NCBI RefSeq assembly: GCF_030505195.1 | Contig: NZ_CP129672.1 | Span: 5,304,501 to 5,368,500, forward strand | Length of the DNA: 64,000 nt | Direction of reading: 5' to 3' | Source: Comamonas testosteroni | Lineage (GTDB): Bacteria > Pseudomonadota > Gammaproteobacteria > Burkholderiales > Burkholderiaceae_C | In this document: positions 10,117 to 18,789 of the stretch, piece after piece | Layout of the letters: every line of letters begins with the position of its first letter | Position numbering within the stretch: position 1 is the first letter of the stretch | The notes under the pieces: generated by a model | The model's input: the letters and a program-made list of their open reading frames with translations, nothing else | Database searches by the model: none | Told to the model about the DNA's origin: nothing | Program-made: the position numbers and the translations under genes

Positions 10117-10147
10117 GGCCAGCCCTGTAGTCGGGGCTGGCCTTTTT
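10117..10147 (+). terminator. Rho-independent terminator after the cytochrome operon
   Basis: GGCCAGCCC and GGGCTGGCC form a perfect 9-bp stem followed by TTTTT, 37 bases after the tsdA-like stop. Confidence 0.85.
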
Positions 10148-10317
10148 GATGATCGGGGTCGCCAGAATGCGTGTCCGGCTAAGTAGTCGTTGAGCCATCG
10201 GCGGTACGTTGCGTCCTATTCACGGGGCCCAGGGCTTGCAGGGCTGAACAAGATCCATTGAATCCGCACTCAAACGCAGACTCGGAAAGCACGGAAAAAT
10301 CACTTTTTGATAGTCGT

Positions 10318-10343
10318 AAAAAAGCCCGGCGAGCCGGGCTTTT
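10318..10343 (-). terminator. Rho-independent terminator after ctaB
   Basis: AAAAGCCCGGC and GCCGGGCTTTT pair around a tiny loop. On the minus strand the stem is followed by a U-rich run, 22 bases after the ctaB stop. Confidence 0.8.
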
Positions 10344-10364
10344 GCAATGGCAGGGCTTGAAAGG

Positions 10365-11270
10365 TCAGGCCATGAACAGGTAGTGATCCACGAGCAGGGC
10401 GAGAAACAGCAGGCTCAGGTGAAGCAGTGAAAAACGGAAGGTGCGGCGCGACAGCTCGTCCGAGTAATTGCGGTACAGGGCCACGGCATAGGCGATGAAG
10501 CCTGCACCCAGAACGACAGCCGCGAACAGGTACAGCCAGCTGCTCATGCCGTACATGAAGGGCAGCAGACCGGCCGCAAACAGCACAACGGTGTAGAGCA
10601 GAATCTGCAGGCGCGTGTATTCGCTGCCATGGGTCACGGGCAGCATGGGCAGGCCGGATTGGCGGTAGTCCTCCACGCGGTACAGGGCCAGGGCCCAAAA
10701 GTGGGGCGGAGTCCAGAGGAAGATGATGAGGAACAGAATCAGTGCCTCGGGGCCGACATTGCCTGTCATGGCGGCCCAGCCCAGCACGGGTGGCATAGCG
10801 CCTGAAGCTCCGCCGATCACGATGTTCTGTGGCGTGGCTGGCTTGAGAACCACGGTGTAGATCACCGCATAGCCGACAAAGGTGGCCAGTGTCAGCCACA
10901 TCGTCAGAGCATTGGTCCAGACCAGCAAAATCGTGGCGCCAATCATGCAGAGAATGGCCGAGAAGGCCAGTGCCTGCTGACTGGAGAGTTCGCCGCGCGC
11001 CGTGGGGCGCCAGGATGTGCGCTTCATCTTGGCATCGATATGACGCTCCACCAGGCAATTGAAGGCCGCAGCGGCAGCCGCTACCAGCCAGATGCCGGCG
11101 CAGGCAACGCCCATATGTATCCACTGATTGGCCGTTGGCCAACCGGGAACGGCCAGCACCATGCCGATCAGGGCGCAGAACACGATGAGCTGCACCACGC
11201 GAGGCTTGGTCAGTGCATAGAACTGGCTGATTCGCGAGGTGTTGTTCAACAAGGATTCACTTTGACTCAT
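10365..11270 (-). CDS. ctaB: Protoheme IX farnesyltransferase (heme O synthase) CtaB
   Basis: 301-residue polytopic membrane prenyltransferase of the UbiA superfamily. It transfers farnesyl to protoheme IX to make heme O for terminal oxidases. The first aspartate-rich motif is visible as [15 protein letters not shown] and is followed by [18 protein letters not shown] at the start is typical of CtaB. About nine membrane segments are apparent. Its ATG overlaps the ctaA stop by four bases (ATGA), so heme O and heme A synthesis are translationally coupled. It ends at the terminator 10318-10343. Confidence 0.96.
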   Translation of the reverse strand: MSQSESLLNNTSRISQFYALTKPRVVQLIVFCALIGMVLAVPGWPTANQWIHMGVACAGIWLVAAAAAAFNCLVERHIDAKMKRTSWRPTARGELSSQQALAFSAILCMIGATILLVWTNALTMWLTLATFVGYAVIYTVVLKPATPQNIVIGGASGAMPPVLGWAAMTGNVGPEALILFLIIFLWTPPHFWALALYRVEDYRQSGLPMLPVTHGSEYTRLQILLYTVVLFAAGLLPFMYGMSSWLYLFAAVVLGAGFIAYAVALYRNYSDELSRRTFRFSLLHLSLLFLALLVDHYLFMA

Positions 11271-12475
11271 GCAATCACTCTTTTTACGCTATGCCTCAGG
11301 CTGGGCGGCGCGCCATTTCGGGCCCGGGGGGCGGCGACGGCATTTGCGCGCGTCACGGCCAGACTCCAGACCACAGTCGTTACCAGGGCCGCGGCTCCAC
11401 CGGTGTGAAGCACGGCCGCAACCAGGGGCCAGTCCAACACCACATTGGACAGACCCGTCAAAACTTGCAGCACTGCAAAAAATCCCAGCAGCCGGCGCTG
11501 CTTGGCCAGTGCAGGAGCATGGCGCAATGCCCACCACAGAGCAGCCAGTGCCAGAACCACCACATAGGCCGCCAGACGGTGGGTGTAGTGAATGGCGGTC
11601 AGCGCTTCGAAGCTGATGTTGCTGCCGTCCTTGAGCATGCCCAGAGGGCGCCAGATCTGCAGCGCTTCGGTAAAATTCATGGCTGGCCACCAGCTCTCCT
11701 GACAGCCGGGGAAGGTCGTGCAGGCCAGCACGGCGTAATTGGTGCTGACCCAGCCGCCCAAGCTTACCTGGGCAATGAGCAGTGCCAGGCAAAGCCACAG
11801 CACGATGCGCAAGCCTCTGGCGATCAGGGCCGGAGAGCGGCCAGCTTGCTCCTGGCTCAGGCCCGATGCTGGAATGGCCAGCAATGCCAGCAAGCCAGTA
11901 CCGCCCAGCAGGTGCAGAGTGACGATGGCCGGAAACAATTTCATGGTGACCGTCAAGGCGCCGAAAGCGCCCTGTATGCAGACCCATACCAGAGCCAGAG
12001 TCGGCCACCAGGGGCTGACAGCGCCTCTGAAAGAGGTGTGTTGACCCGTTAGCCTGGCCGCCCGTGCCTGCTTCCAGCTCATGACCGTCATGGCAATGAT
12101 GAGCACGCCGACCGTGGTCGCCAGATAGCGGTGAATCATTTCCACCCAGGCCTTGCCATGGGTGACGGGGCCGGTGGGCATGGCAGCTTGCGCTTCGGAG
12201 ATCTGGGCATGGGCTGCGATAGGGCTGGCCGTGCCATAGCAGCCTGGCCAGTCAGGGCAGCCCAGCCCCGAGTCTGTCAGACGTGTGAAGGCGCCGAATA
12301 GAACCAGATCGAAGGTCAGGAACAATGTCAGAACGCATAGCGCCTGAAGGCGCCTGCCTGAACCCGTGCTGCGATTGCGCCACCAGACCCAGCACAAGGG
12401 TCCCAGGGCTAGCACCAGACCGAAAGCCATCAGCTCCAGCGCAGGAGCCAGGTCATAAAGCTGCTGCTCTGTCAT
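11267..12475 (-). CDS. ctaA: Heme A synthase CtaA (COX15)
   Basis: 402-residue eight-helix membrane protein that oxidises heme O to heme A for cytochrome aa3 oxidase. Conserved features include [20 protein letters not shown] in the first loop with its cysteine pair, EMIHRYLA with a heme-ligand histidine, the second cysteine pair (CTTFPGC) and [11 protein letters not shown] with another histidine ligand. The ATG at 12475 has GGAG upstream on the minus strand; an alternative ATG at 12502 adds nine residues. It precedes ctaB with a four-base overlap. Confidence 0.95.
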   Translation of the reverse strand: MTEQQLYDLAPALELMAFGLVLALGPLCWVWWRNRSTGSGRRLQALCVLTLFLTFDLVLFGAFTRLTDSGLGCPDWPGCYGTASPIAAHAQISEAQAAMPTGPVTHGKAWVEMIHRYLATTVGVLIIAMTVMSWKQARAARLTGQHTSFRGAVSPWWPTLALVWVCIQGAFGALTVTMKLFPAIVTLHLLGGTGLLALLAIPASGLSQEQAGRSPALIARGLRIVLWLCLALLIAQVSLGGWVSTNYAVLACTTFPGCQESWWPAMNFTEALQIWRPLGMLKDGSNISFEALTAIHYTHRLAAYVVVLALAALWWALRHAPALAKQRRLLGFFAVLQVLTGLSNVVLDWPLVAAVLHTGGAAALVTTVVWSLAVTRANAVAAPRARNGAPPSLRHSVKRVIA

Positions 12476-12502
12476 GCCGCAGCTCCGCAGGCCGGCTTCC
12501 AT

Positions 12503-12872
12503 CGTCCAGCCGCCTGTGCTTCAGACAGGGCACGGCGGTCAGCGGCCAGGAAAAAATCGCAGAAGCAAAGCGGCATGATTCGGCAGGGGCGGTCAGTACT
12601 TAGCCAGTATTTACAGAAATTATTGAAGATCTTGGTCAAGCGCAAAAACGAGAGGAACCAGCTTGCCAGCAGCGAGCCTTGCGTGCTCCAGGACCAGGAC
12701 TCTGCTCGACGCTTGGAGCAGCAGTTGAATGCAGGCTCTTTGATCGCGCACAATTTTACCCATGTGATTTGAGGCTAGGCATTCGTGACCGGAGTGTCCC
12801 TAACAATGAGGAAGAAAGGCTTGTCCTCAAAACCGTGCTTTCGGGGAAACTCCGAGGCAAAAAATGCCCAAA
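12503..12872. other. Stretch without a recognisable gene
   Basis: No frame gives a convincing protein. It begins the accessory block and joins core DNA (ctaA) to an rdgC fragment, so an insertion boundary probably falls here. The promoter of ctaA should also lie at its left end. Confidence 0.4.
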
Positions 12873-13077
12873 TGCTCCGATAGCGCATCACCCACTGCCC
12901 GGCCACGGACTCAACCAACGGGCCGTGCTGCTCGCCGAGCGGTGGCACCCAGCCGACGCAGCGCCCTTGCGTGGCGCCGCACTCCTCAAAGACTGTCTTC
13001 TGCAGGGCATCCTCCAGCACCTGCATATCGCCTTGTCAGCCCTTGGCAATGCGGTAAATGGTCATGTTCTTGAACAT
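12873..13077 (-). pseudogene. rdgC: rdgC N-terminal fragment (broken)
   Basis: Starting at the ATG at 13077, the minus strand encodes MFKNMTIYRIAKG, then an in-frame TGA at 13036-13038, then the same frame continues with ALQKTVFEECGATQ, VGWVPPLGEQHG and LVESVAGQWVMRY. These are hallmark N-terminal segments of RdgC, a DNA-binding protein that modulates RecA. Full RdgC is about 300 residues. Here similarity ends after about 67 residues (near 12873) and unrelated sequence follows. The gene is dead through a nonsense codon and truncation. Copies of rdgC are often carried by phages in this family. Confidence 0.75.
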
Positions 13078-13141
13078 CAGGACTCCAGAAAAGAGAAAGC
13101 CACCGGATCGGTTGCGGGGTGGTTGGAGTAGGGCGCAGCGG

Positions 13142-13309
13142 TCACGGCAGCACCTTCAGGCATTGCACGGTCTTTTCGTCCAGCCATTCGGCATGCATGC
13201 CGGGGCAGGCGCACTCGTCGCGCAGGCTCTGGGCGATGGTTTGGGGCTCATCTGCCTGGGCATCTGGTACGGCCAGCCATCCAAGACCCAGGCAGATGGC
13301 AACGATCAA
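13142..13309 (-). CDS. Possible small exported protein
   Basis: An open frame of 55 codons from a TTG at 13309. It begins with a hydrophobic stretch (IVAICLGLGWLAVPDAQA) like a signal peptide, followed by a short domain with three cysteines (ECACPGM and QCLKVLP near the end). The frame continues upstream to a TAG without an ATG, so the start is doubtful and it may be a fragment. Phage-derived neighbours suggest a phage origin. No family recognised. Confidence 0.3.
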   Translation of the reverse strand: MIVAICLGLGWLAVPDAQADEPQTIAQSLRDECACPGMHAEWLDEKTVQCLKVLP

Positions 13310-13392
13310 GATCAGTGCTTCAAGCAGCTTTGTCGTGTTTTCATCCCTTAGCGCTGATGCAGAAAGCGCGAGCAGCTATCAAATTTGAATGA

Positions 13393-13530
13393 TCAGATGG
13401 GCCCTGCCTCAGGCGTGAGCGCCATGACCACGGCCGCGCCGACCAGGCAGAAGAGGCCGAAGCCAGTGAGAGCCCATTGCGCCGCGAACAGCAGCTTTTT
13501 GGTGTGGGTAGTGGATGGAGTCGAATGCAT
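13393..13530 (-). CDS. Small single-pass membrane protein
   Basis: 45 residues from an ATG at 13530, with GGAG five bases upstream (13536-13539 on the plus strand). One membrane helix covers about residues 20-38 (WALTGFGLFCLVGAAVVMAL). It sits directly behind a hairpin at 13548-13582, an arrangement that recurs before other small minus-strand ORFs in this block. Probably phage-derived; function unknown. Confidence 0.5.
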   Translation of the reverse strand: MHSTPSTTHTKKLLFAAQWALTGFGLFCLVGAAVVMALTPEAGPI

Positions 13531-13547
13531 GGAGTCTCCTGTGGGCA

Positions 13548-13582
13548 AAGAAAAAGCCTGCGAGCGTTGGCTGCGGGCTTTG
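13548..13582 (-). terminator. Hairpin upstream of a small phage-like ORF
   Basis: AAAGCCTGC...GCGGGCTTT-type stem. On the minus strand it is followed by TTTTTCTTT. It is one of a family of similar hairpins at 14183, 24328, 25421 and 25892. Confidence 0.5.
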
Positions 13583-13707
13583 GTTGAGAGTGGCGCTTTG
13601 CGCGGTGATTAGGTGATCAAGTTCCTGTCGCACCGCTGGAGCTGCGCTGGTCAATTGGCACGATTAGCTTGATATGCTGACAAGTCATCAGAATTATTGG
13701 GGAAGCT

Positions 13708-14139
13708 ATGTCAAGTTTGGGATCGATCGCGCTTGTCGTTGGTGGAGCATTGAGCGCGTTTGCCGCTATAGCTCATTTGGTGTGTATCGCAATCGGCGCT
13801 CCCGCATACCGGGTAATGGGAGCGAGTGATCGGATGGTCCGAGCTGCCGAGCAAGGGAAACCTCGGCCAGCACTGATAACGCTTTTCATCGCATTGATTT
13901 TGTTCATCTGGGCTGGCTACGCATTGGCCGGAGCTGGCGTCATTGAGCCTCTGCCGCTAACCAAACTCGCTCTCTCAGCTATCTGTGCTGTGTATCTGGT
14001 GCGGGCGGTTGCTTTCCCATTTCTCAAGCCGGTGTTCCCTGCAAACACGCAGACTTTTTGGCTGGTGTCATCTGGCATATGTCTTGTGATTGGGCTGTTT
14101 CACTTGGTTGGCCTCGTTGAGTTGTGGGGCGCGCTCTAG
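13708..14139 (+). CDS. Four-helix integral membrane protein, unknown function
   Basis: 143 residues with four predicted membrane helices (about residues 6-28, 55-77, 83-103 and 118-138). The ATG at 13708 is preceded by GGGGAAGC. Similar small inner-membrane proteins occur widely in proteobacteria as hypothetical proteins. The base composition is somewhat lower in GC than the core genes, in keeping with the accessory block. No motif indicates a function. Confidence 0.7.
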   Translation: MSSLGSIALVVGGALSAFAAIAHLVCIAIGAPAYRVMGASDRMVRAAEQGKPRPALITLFIALILFIWAGYALAGAGVIEPLPLTKLALSAICAVYLVRAVAFPFLKPVFPANTQTFWLVSSGICLVIGLFHLVGLVELWGAL

Positions 14140-14182
14140 GCATTTCACTGATCAGTATTCAGTGCCTTGCACAAGCGCTCTT

Positions 14183-14222
14183 GATGAAAAAAGAAAGCCC
14201 GCGAGCGGCTGCTGCGGGCTTG
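14183..14222 (-). terminator. Hairpin of the phage-unit type
   Basis: AAGCCCGC and GCGGGCTT stem with TTTCTTTTTTC following on the minus strand. It resembles the hairpin at 13548-13582. Confidence 0.55.
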
Positions 14223-14803
14223 AATAAAGAGCCGGTGACCTTTCGGGTCATGCCTGGGGAGAGGTCAGAAAGGGAGGGAGGAGAGATCCCAGGCCCGGCG
14301 TAACAGGTCGATGGGGTCGAATTCTGCTTGATGCTCTTCAGGCGATCAATAGGAGTTCGGCTTACCTAAAACTGGGGGCGTGCCACCTGGTGTGGCCACT
14401 CTCGCCACGCCGCGAAGATTGCGCCGAGTTCCTAGTTGACGGCAACACAGGCGAATTCTTGAGTTACCGCACCTGCCCGAGCAGTCACGCCAGATAGCCC
14501 CCGCTACTTTCCCGGGGTGTTCATGATGGGCACCCAAGACTGGTGCCGTTACCCTCTTGCAGTATTCCAGCCGGGCCTTGCAGGGCCTGGTTTGTAAGAA
14601 CCGGGGAGCCGCCCCCCCCCTGCGTGATGGCCCCGCTCTAGCCCTGCGGCAGAGGGTACATGCATGCCGCATGCTTGCTAAACGCTCACATTTCAGAATC
14701 TCCAGATGCGAAAAAGCCACCTTGTGGTGGCTTCGGTGCTCTTCTCTAACCCATCGGCAACGCAGCTTGTCAGCGGTGCATCAGAAAGTACTGACCTTTG
14801 CCG
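14223..14803. other. Stretch without a supportable gene
   Basis: Open frames here are short or have implausible composition. The stretch contains a run of nine C at about 14612-14620. Taken as mosaic accessory DNA. Confidence 0.35.
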
Positions 14804-14995
14804 CTATTGCCTACGTTGTTGTTGCTGCTCTTCCTCATTCTTTTCTTTCGGGACACGAGGCTTGTCTTGTTGCTGTGGAGCTGGTAGCCCATCGGTCATA
14901 AAAAACATCAGCTTCAAGGTGTCCCAAAAGGTTGGGGTAGAGATGGGAATGGGGTTACCTGACAAATAGACCTCCGGTCTAAGGTGGCTGGTCAA
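14804..14995 (-). CDS. Possible small hypothetical protein
   Basis: 63 codons from a TTG at 14995. The product begins TSHLRPEVYLSGNPIPIS, contains a hydrophobic patch (TFWDTLKLMFFMTDG) and ends in a charged Gln/Glu-rich tail. The composition is protein-like, but the start codon and ribosome site are weak. Likely phage-derived; no family recognised. Confidence 0.4.
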   Translation of the reverse strand: MTSHLRPEVYLSGNPIPISTPTFWDTLKLMFFMTDGLPAPQQQDKPRVPKEKNEEEQQQQRRQ

Positions 14996-15091
14996 GATTG
15001 ACTGCCTTGCCCCACGGTACTCTTTTAAATGACCTTAAACGGTGCCCTTGAAAAATAGACGCTCGCCATGTTGTCGAAGCTGCAGCCGTGA

Positions 15092-15271
15092 TCAGTCGAT
15101 GAAGCCGAGTTCGCGCAGCGCTTCTGTCTCCTGGGTGTACTCAGCGTCCTCGATCAGCAGCGTGCCGTCAGGCCCATAAATATTGCGCTGGGGCGCTCCC
15201 ATGGCTTGCTCAATGCGTTCGACTCTGTAGCCGTGCCGCTCCCAAATTTCCGTGGTGTTAATGCGTGTCAT
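15092..15271 (-). CDS. Small hypothetical protein (59 aa)
   Basis: ATG at 15271, stop at 15092. The product is acidic and soluble (MTRINTTEIWERHGYRV at the start, LRELGFID at the end) with a short glycine turn (NIYGPDGTLL) in the middle. Codon use is regular. It belongs to the phage-derived cluster 15.0-16.3 kb. Function unknown. Confidence 0.55.
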   Translation of the reverse strand: MTRINTTEIWERHGYRVERIEQAMGAPQRNIYGPDGTLLIEDAEYTQETEALRELGFID

Positions 15272-15673
15272 GGATTCACTTTACCCAAACCGAAGCCCTG
15301 CAGGCAACGCTTTGGTTTACGCCCTGATCTTACTCAGGGGCTGGCGCTGCTTGCTCGGTGGGCTTCCCGCTCTGCTGCAGCCGCCCTGGCATTGAAGGCT
15401 GCCATGTGGCCTATGACAACTATCGATTGCTTGAGCACGGAGGGCGCGAGGCCCACCGCGAGTACGGCATTGAAGCCGCCGCTTCACGCGCGAACAGATC
15501 CTGAAGGCCGGGCTCTGGCCCAGGAAGCTGCCCATGTGGGTCTGAGAAGTGTAAGAACCAATTTCCTGGAGCATCAAAGAATTCCACAAAAGCAAAGCAC
15601 ACCTCTGGAACATCGACACACCGCGCCCGTGGCGCGGCGGGATCTTGGAGCCACGGAAGAAGCGCCGACGCTC

Positions 15674-15838
15674 ATGCAGGTATTTGAGGCAATCAGGCCG
15701 ATTAACGATGCCGGTGGCGAGCCCACGCGCGAGCGCATCGTGGCCATGACTGGGCTCAAGCCCACCACTGTGGATGACCGTATCAAGGTGCTGCGAGGCG
15801 AGGGCAGACCAAGGAGAACCTTCAATGAAATTCGGTGA
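15674..15838 (+). CDS. Small HTH-like phage regulator, probably a fragment
   Basis: 54 codons from an ATG at 15674. The sequence EPTRERIVAMTGLKPTTVDD reads like a winged or helix-turn-helix region. The frame ends 14 bases into the next ORF, whose ATG is at 15825, giving a translational overlap. Upstream DNA in the same frame encodes unlikely protein. It may be the N terminus of a longer phage regulator that has been cut short. Confidence 0.4.
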   Translation: MQVFEAIRPINDAGGEPTRERIVAMTGLKPTTVDDRIKVLRGEGRPRRTFNEIR

Positions 15839-16075
15839 CGCAATCAAGGAGTTGCAGCTGGGCAAGCGCCTTCAGCGCACAGGCCGGAACGGCAAAGGCC
15901 TGTTTGTCTATCTGCTGCCTGCTGCCAGCTATCCGGTACAGACTGGTGTGGCCAATAAGCACTTTGGCGAGGGGGCGATGGTTCCTTAAGCGGCCTACCT
16001 GGCGCTCAAAAACGTGGACGAGACGATGAGCGGGTGGGCACCGAGCATCAACCACCCTGGCCGAAGACTGGCAGG
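15825..16075 (+). pseudogene. DUF2829 / Tad2-like protein (broken)
   Basis: Behind AAGGAG (15811-15816) the ATG at 15825 opens MKFGDAIKELQLGKRLQRTG, then NGKGLFVYLLPAASYPV and GAMVP, followed by TAA. In the same frame after the stop comes AAYLALKNVDETMSGWAPSIN, and after a frameshift LAEDWQV. This order (GKRxxRxGWNGKG, YxAYLALK, W.PS..D.LAEDW) is that of DUF2829, the Pfam family that contains Tad2, a phage protein that sequesters the Thoeris signalling molecule. The stop replaces the expected tyrosine codon, so this is an inactivated copy with one nonsense change and one frameshift. Confidence 0.7.
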
Positions 16076-16239
16076 TAGGCGTTGTTGTGGGCCTTCCAGT
16101 GTCGAAGGAGCGTGTGGCAAACGCGCTTGTGGACTGTGTGGATCGGTGATTCGTCAGTCATGAAGCGATTGTCCCAGAGTAGGCCGCAGAAGCCGCCACA
16201 AGCGGATGTCAGATAGACGTCCCAAGAATGGTCATTCAT
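16048..16239 (-). CDS. Possible small hypothetical protein antisense to the Tad2 tail
   Basis: 63 codons from an ATG at 16239 (MNDHSWDVYLTSACGGFCGL). The sequence is protein-like (ESPIHTVHKRVCHTLLRHWK) but overlaps the tail of the DUF2829 pseudogene on the other strand. It could be a real phage gene ending at 16048. Function unknown. Confidence 0.3.
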   Translation of the reverse strand: MNDHSWDVYLTSACGGFCGLLWDNRFMTDESPIHTVHKRVCHTLLRHWKAHNNAYLPVFGQGG

Positions 16240-16359
16240 ATCCAGCGCGCCATCCAAGCTGCTTGTCCGTATTGCAAAAAACGCCTGCAAAGACGCAATG
16301 TTCAAGGGATTGGCTTTGCCTAGTGAGCAGAAAATATGCGCTTCTGTGCAGGTTCAAAA

Positions 16360-18108
16360 ATGAAAATTTCAACACGATTAATCTTGCTGGTGGGCGTCAT
16401 GTCCATGCTACTTCTGGGCATCGGCCTACTTGGCCTACGTGGTATGGGGGGCAGCAACGATGGCCTGAAAACTGTGTACGAAGATCGCACAGTGGCACTA
16501 GGGAAGCTGGGGCAAATCCAAAGCCTGATGATGACCAATGCTTATCTGGTCAGCGCTGCAACGCTGGATGCGAGTCCAGAGGTGGTCAAAGAGCTCACCG
16601 GTGTGGTTGAGGCAAACATCGGCAAGATCACCCAGACTTGGAACGAGTACATGGCCACCTACCTCACACCGGAGGAGGCCGTGATTGCGAAAAAATTTGC
16701 CGAGGCCCGCGGCAAGTACGTTAGTGAGGGTCTGAAGCCCACAGTGGCGGCTCTCCGTGCAGACAATATGCAGGAGAGCCAGCGCATGTCTAACAAGGTT
16801 CTGCGAGCGCTATACGCTCCCGCGAAAGAACAAATAGACGCGTTGATCCAGCTGCAATTGGATGTGGCCAAGTCGGAATACGATGGCGCGTTGGAGCATT
16901 ACGCTTCAGTGCGCATGTTTTCCACGGCGTCGATCGTTCTTGGGCTGCTGTTTGCTTTCAGCATCGGATACTTCCTCATCACTGGGATTTCGCGCTCTCT
17001 TAAACAGGCCGGAGATCTTTCCCGCGCTATTGAAGCTGGCGACCTGAGTGCGCAGGTGACGATCACTGGCAAGGACGAGGTTGCCAGCCTGCTGCATACC
17101 CTGGTGGCCATGCGTGACAGCCTCACCCGAGTGGTATCCAGCGTGCGCCAGGGAGCGGAGGGCGTTGCCACGGCGAGCTCGGAGATCGCTCAGGGTAACC
17201 AAGATCTCTCTGCCCGTACCGAAAGCCAGGCCAGTGCGCTGGAGGAAACTGCGGCGTCCATGGAGGAGCTTGACTCCACGGTCAAACAAAATGCCGAATC
17301 CGCCAGCCAAGCTAACCAGTTGTCCTTGAATGCCAGCAAGGTGGCTGTGCAGGGGGGTGAAGTGGTCGGGCAAGTGGTCGAAACCATGAAGGGCATCAAT
17401 GAGTCCAGCCGCAAGATTGCCGACATCATCAGCATCATCGACAGCATCGCATTCCAGACCAATATCTTGGCCCTCAATGCGGCCGTGGAAGCCGCACGTG
17501 CTGGCGAGCAGGGGCGAGGATTTGCTGTAGTGGCCAGCGAAGTGCGTTCTCTGGCTGGGCGATCGGCCGAAGCGGCCAAAGAGATCAAGACACTGATCGG
17601 CGCAAGCATGGAGTGGGTCGAACAAGGCACTGCCTTGGTGGACCAGGCGGGCGAAACAATGACCGAGGTGGTGAACTCCATACGTCGAGTCACCGACATC
17701 ATGCGCGAAATCAGTGCCGCCAGCAGCGAGCAGAGCGCCGGTGTCTCGCAGGTGGGCGAAGCTGTCATGCAGATGGATCAGGTCACTCAGCAGAATGCCG
17801 CGCTGGTGGAGCAGATGGCCGCTGCAGCCAGCAGTCTCAAATCTCAATCCCAGGATTTGGTACAAGTGGTAGCAGTGTTCAAGCTCAGCGATGGTGTGAG
17901 CCACTCCGCTGAGCGGAAAGCGCTCAGCTCCTCCACTAAGCCGGTGACAGCCCAAGTGCCTGCGCCGAAAGCACCGACTTCTCCAATCCCCGCGAGAAAG
18001 ACTGTTGCAGGGGCGAAGAATTCGTCAGCTGCTTCCGTGCCCGCCCGCATACCTAAGGCAGCGCCTATCGCCTCCATGACCAATGAGGATGATTGGGAGG
18101 CTTTTTAA
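16360..18108 (+). CDS. Methyl-accepting chemotaxis protein (4HB-HAMP-MCP)
   Basis: 582-residue chemoreceptor. An N-terminal membrane helix is followed by a four-helix-bundle ligand domain, a second helix near residue 190, a HAMP domain ([20 protein letters not shown]) and the cytoplasmic signalling hairpin with the conserved tip [20 protein letters not shown] and [20 protein letters not shown]. The C terminus ends EDDWEAF, close to the NWETF pentapeptide that tethers CheR/CheB in E. coli Tar and Tsr. MKISTRLIL at 16360 is preferred over an ATG at 16336. The ligand is unknown. It appears intact although phage debris flanks it. Confidence 0.94.
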   Translation: MKISTRLILLVGVMSMLLLGIGLLGLRGMGGSNDGLKTVYEDRTVALGKLGQIQSLMMTNAYLVSAATLDASPEVVKELTGVVEANIGKITQTWNEYMATYLTPEEAVIAKKFAEARGKYVSEGLKPTVAALRADNMQESQRMSNKVLRALYAPAKEQIDALIQLQLDVAKSEYDGALEHYASVRMFSTASIVLGLLFAFSIGYFLITGISRSLKQAGDLSRAIEAGDLSAQVTITGKDEVASLLHTLVAMRDSLTRVVSSVRQGAEGVATASSEIAQGNQDLSARTESQASALEETAASMEELDSTVKQNAESASQANQLSLNASKVAVQGGEVVGQVVETMKGINESSRKIADIISIIDSIAFQTNILALNAAVEAARAGEQGRGFAVVASEVRSLAGRSAEAAKEIKTLIGASMEWVEQGTALVDQAGETMTEVVNSIRRVTDIMREISAASSEQSAGVSQVGEAVMQMDQVTQQNAALVEQMAAAASSLKSQSQDLVQVVAVFKLSDGVSHSAERKALSSSTKPVTAQVPAPKAPTSPIPARKTVAGAKNSSAASVPARIPKAAPIASMTNEDDWEAF

Positions 18109-18182
18109 CTGAAGAAGATGCGAGCCTGCTTTCTTGCAAAGAGCAGCGCTCGCTCAGGCCTCTGCCGACCTGCACTCGGAGC

Positions 18183-18392
18183 TCAAAAAGGTGCGGGTGA
18201 GCGCGCTACGCTTGCCGGGCCTGAGCCGAAATACCTAAACCCATCCTCAAGAGTGCCCGCAAGCAGCCATCCAGGGTGGACTTCTTCTGTGATGTAGTCG
18301 CTGGCGCTGACAGGCAGGATGCGCTCATTGGGAAAGCCACATCGCCCAGGTGTGCGCAACAAGGCGGAGTGCCAGTCTTCATCGACCATCAT
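18183..18392 (-). CDS. Small phage-like hypothetical protein (second of a pair)
   Basis: 69 residues, ATG at 18392, overlapping the stop of the upstream gene by ATGA. It starts MMVDEDWHSALLRTPGRCGF and contains VSASDYITEEVHPGWLLAG. No family recognised. The overlap argues that both members of the pair are real genes. Confidence 0.5.
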   Translation of the reverse strand: MMVDEDWHSALLRTPGRCGFPNERILPVSASDYITEEVHPGWLLAGTLEDGFRYFGSGPASVARSPAPF

Positions 18393-18592
18393 CGATCTAC
18401 GGCTTGCGCACTGAGCTTGGCAATGTGTTTTATGCGTGCGTTCGCCTCCTCGATGACTGTGAGCGTTCCCTTGGCCGGGGTGGCTTCTGGGTGTTCCTTT
18501 TTGATCATCTCCTCGGAGCAGAGGTGCCTCGTGGTGCGCCACTTACCGAGATGGTCTTGATAGCGCCAGTTGTAGTGATGTTCGATGTGCAT
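18389..18592 (-). CDS. Small phage-like hypothetical protein (first of a pair)
   Basis: 67 residues, ATG at 18592 with GAGAGGAG six bases upstream. The sequence starts MHIEHHYNWRYQDHLGKWRT and contains RHLCSEEMIKKEHPEA. It resembles short hypothetical proteins in phage and prophage regions of this family (recalled, not searched). Divergent from the diguanylate cyclase gene. Confidence 0.55.
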   Translation of the reverse strand: MHIEHHYNWRYQDHLGKWRTTRHLCSEEMIKKEHPEATPAKGTLTVIEEANARIKHIAKLSAQAVDR

Positions 18593-18789
18593 GGGAACTC
18601 CTCTCACGCTGTGTATCCATACAGCATCTGAGACATCCGACTTGTTAGTCTGTACGCATGTGCAACCGCAACCACACCCCGTCAAAGATCAAGATTGAGC
18701 GCCGCTTTCGCATCTACAGGGAATCTCTGGGCTGGTGGAGGAATAAGCGCAACAGCAGCGCAGCGGCAGCGCTGACAATATTGGGCACC

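Noticed and set aside
14346..14720. Minus-strand 124-codon ORF
   Set aside because: Arg/Cys-rich composition and no ribosome site; not a believable protein.
15206..15673. Long plus-strand frame joined to the HTH-like fragment
   Set aside because: The first 150 codons look random and appear to be several phage pieces read through; only the last 54 codons were kept.
16906..17955. A 349-codon minus-strand frame opposite the chemoreceptor
   Set aside because: Shadow frame of the conserved MCP signalling domain.
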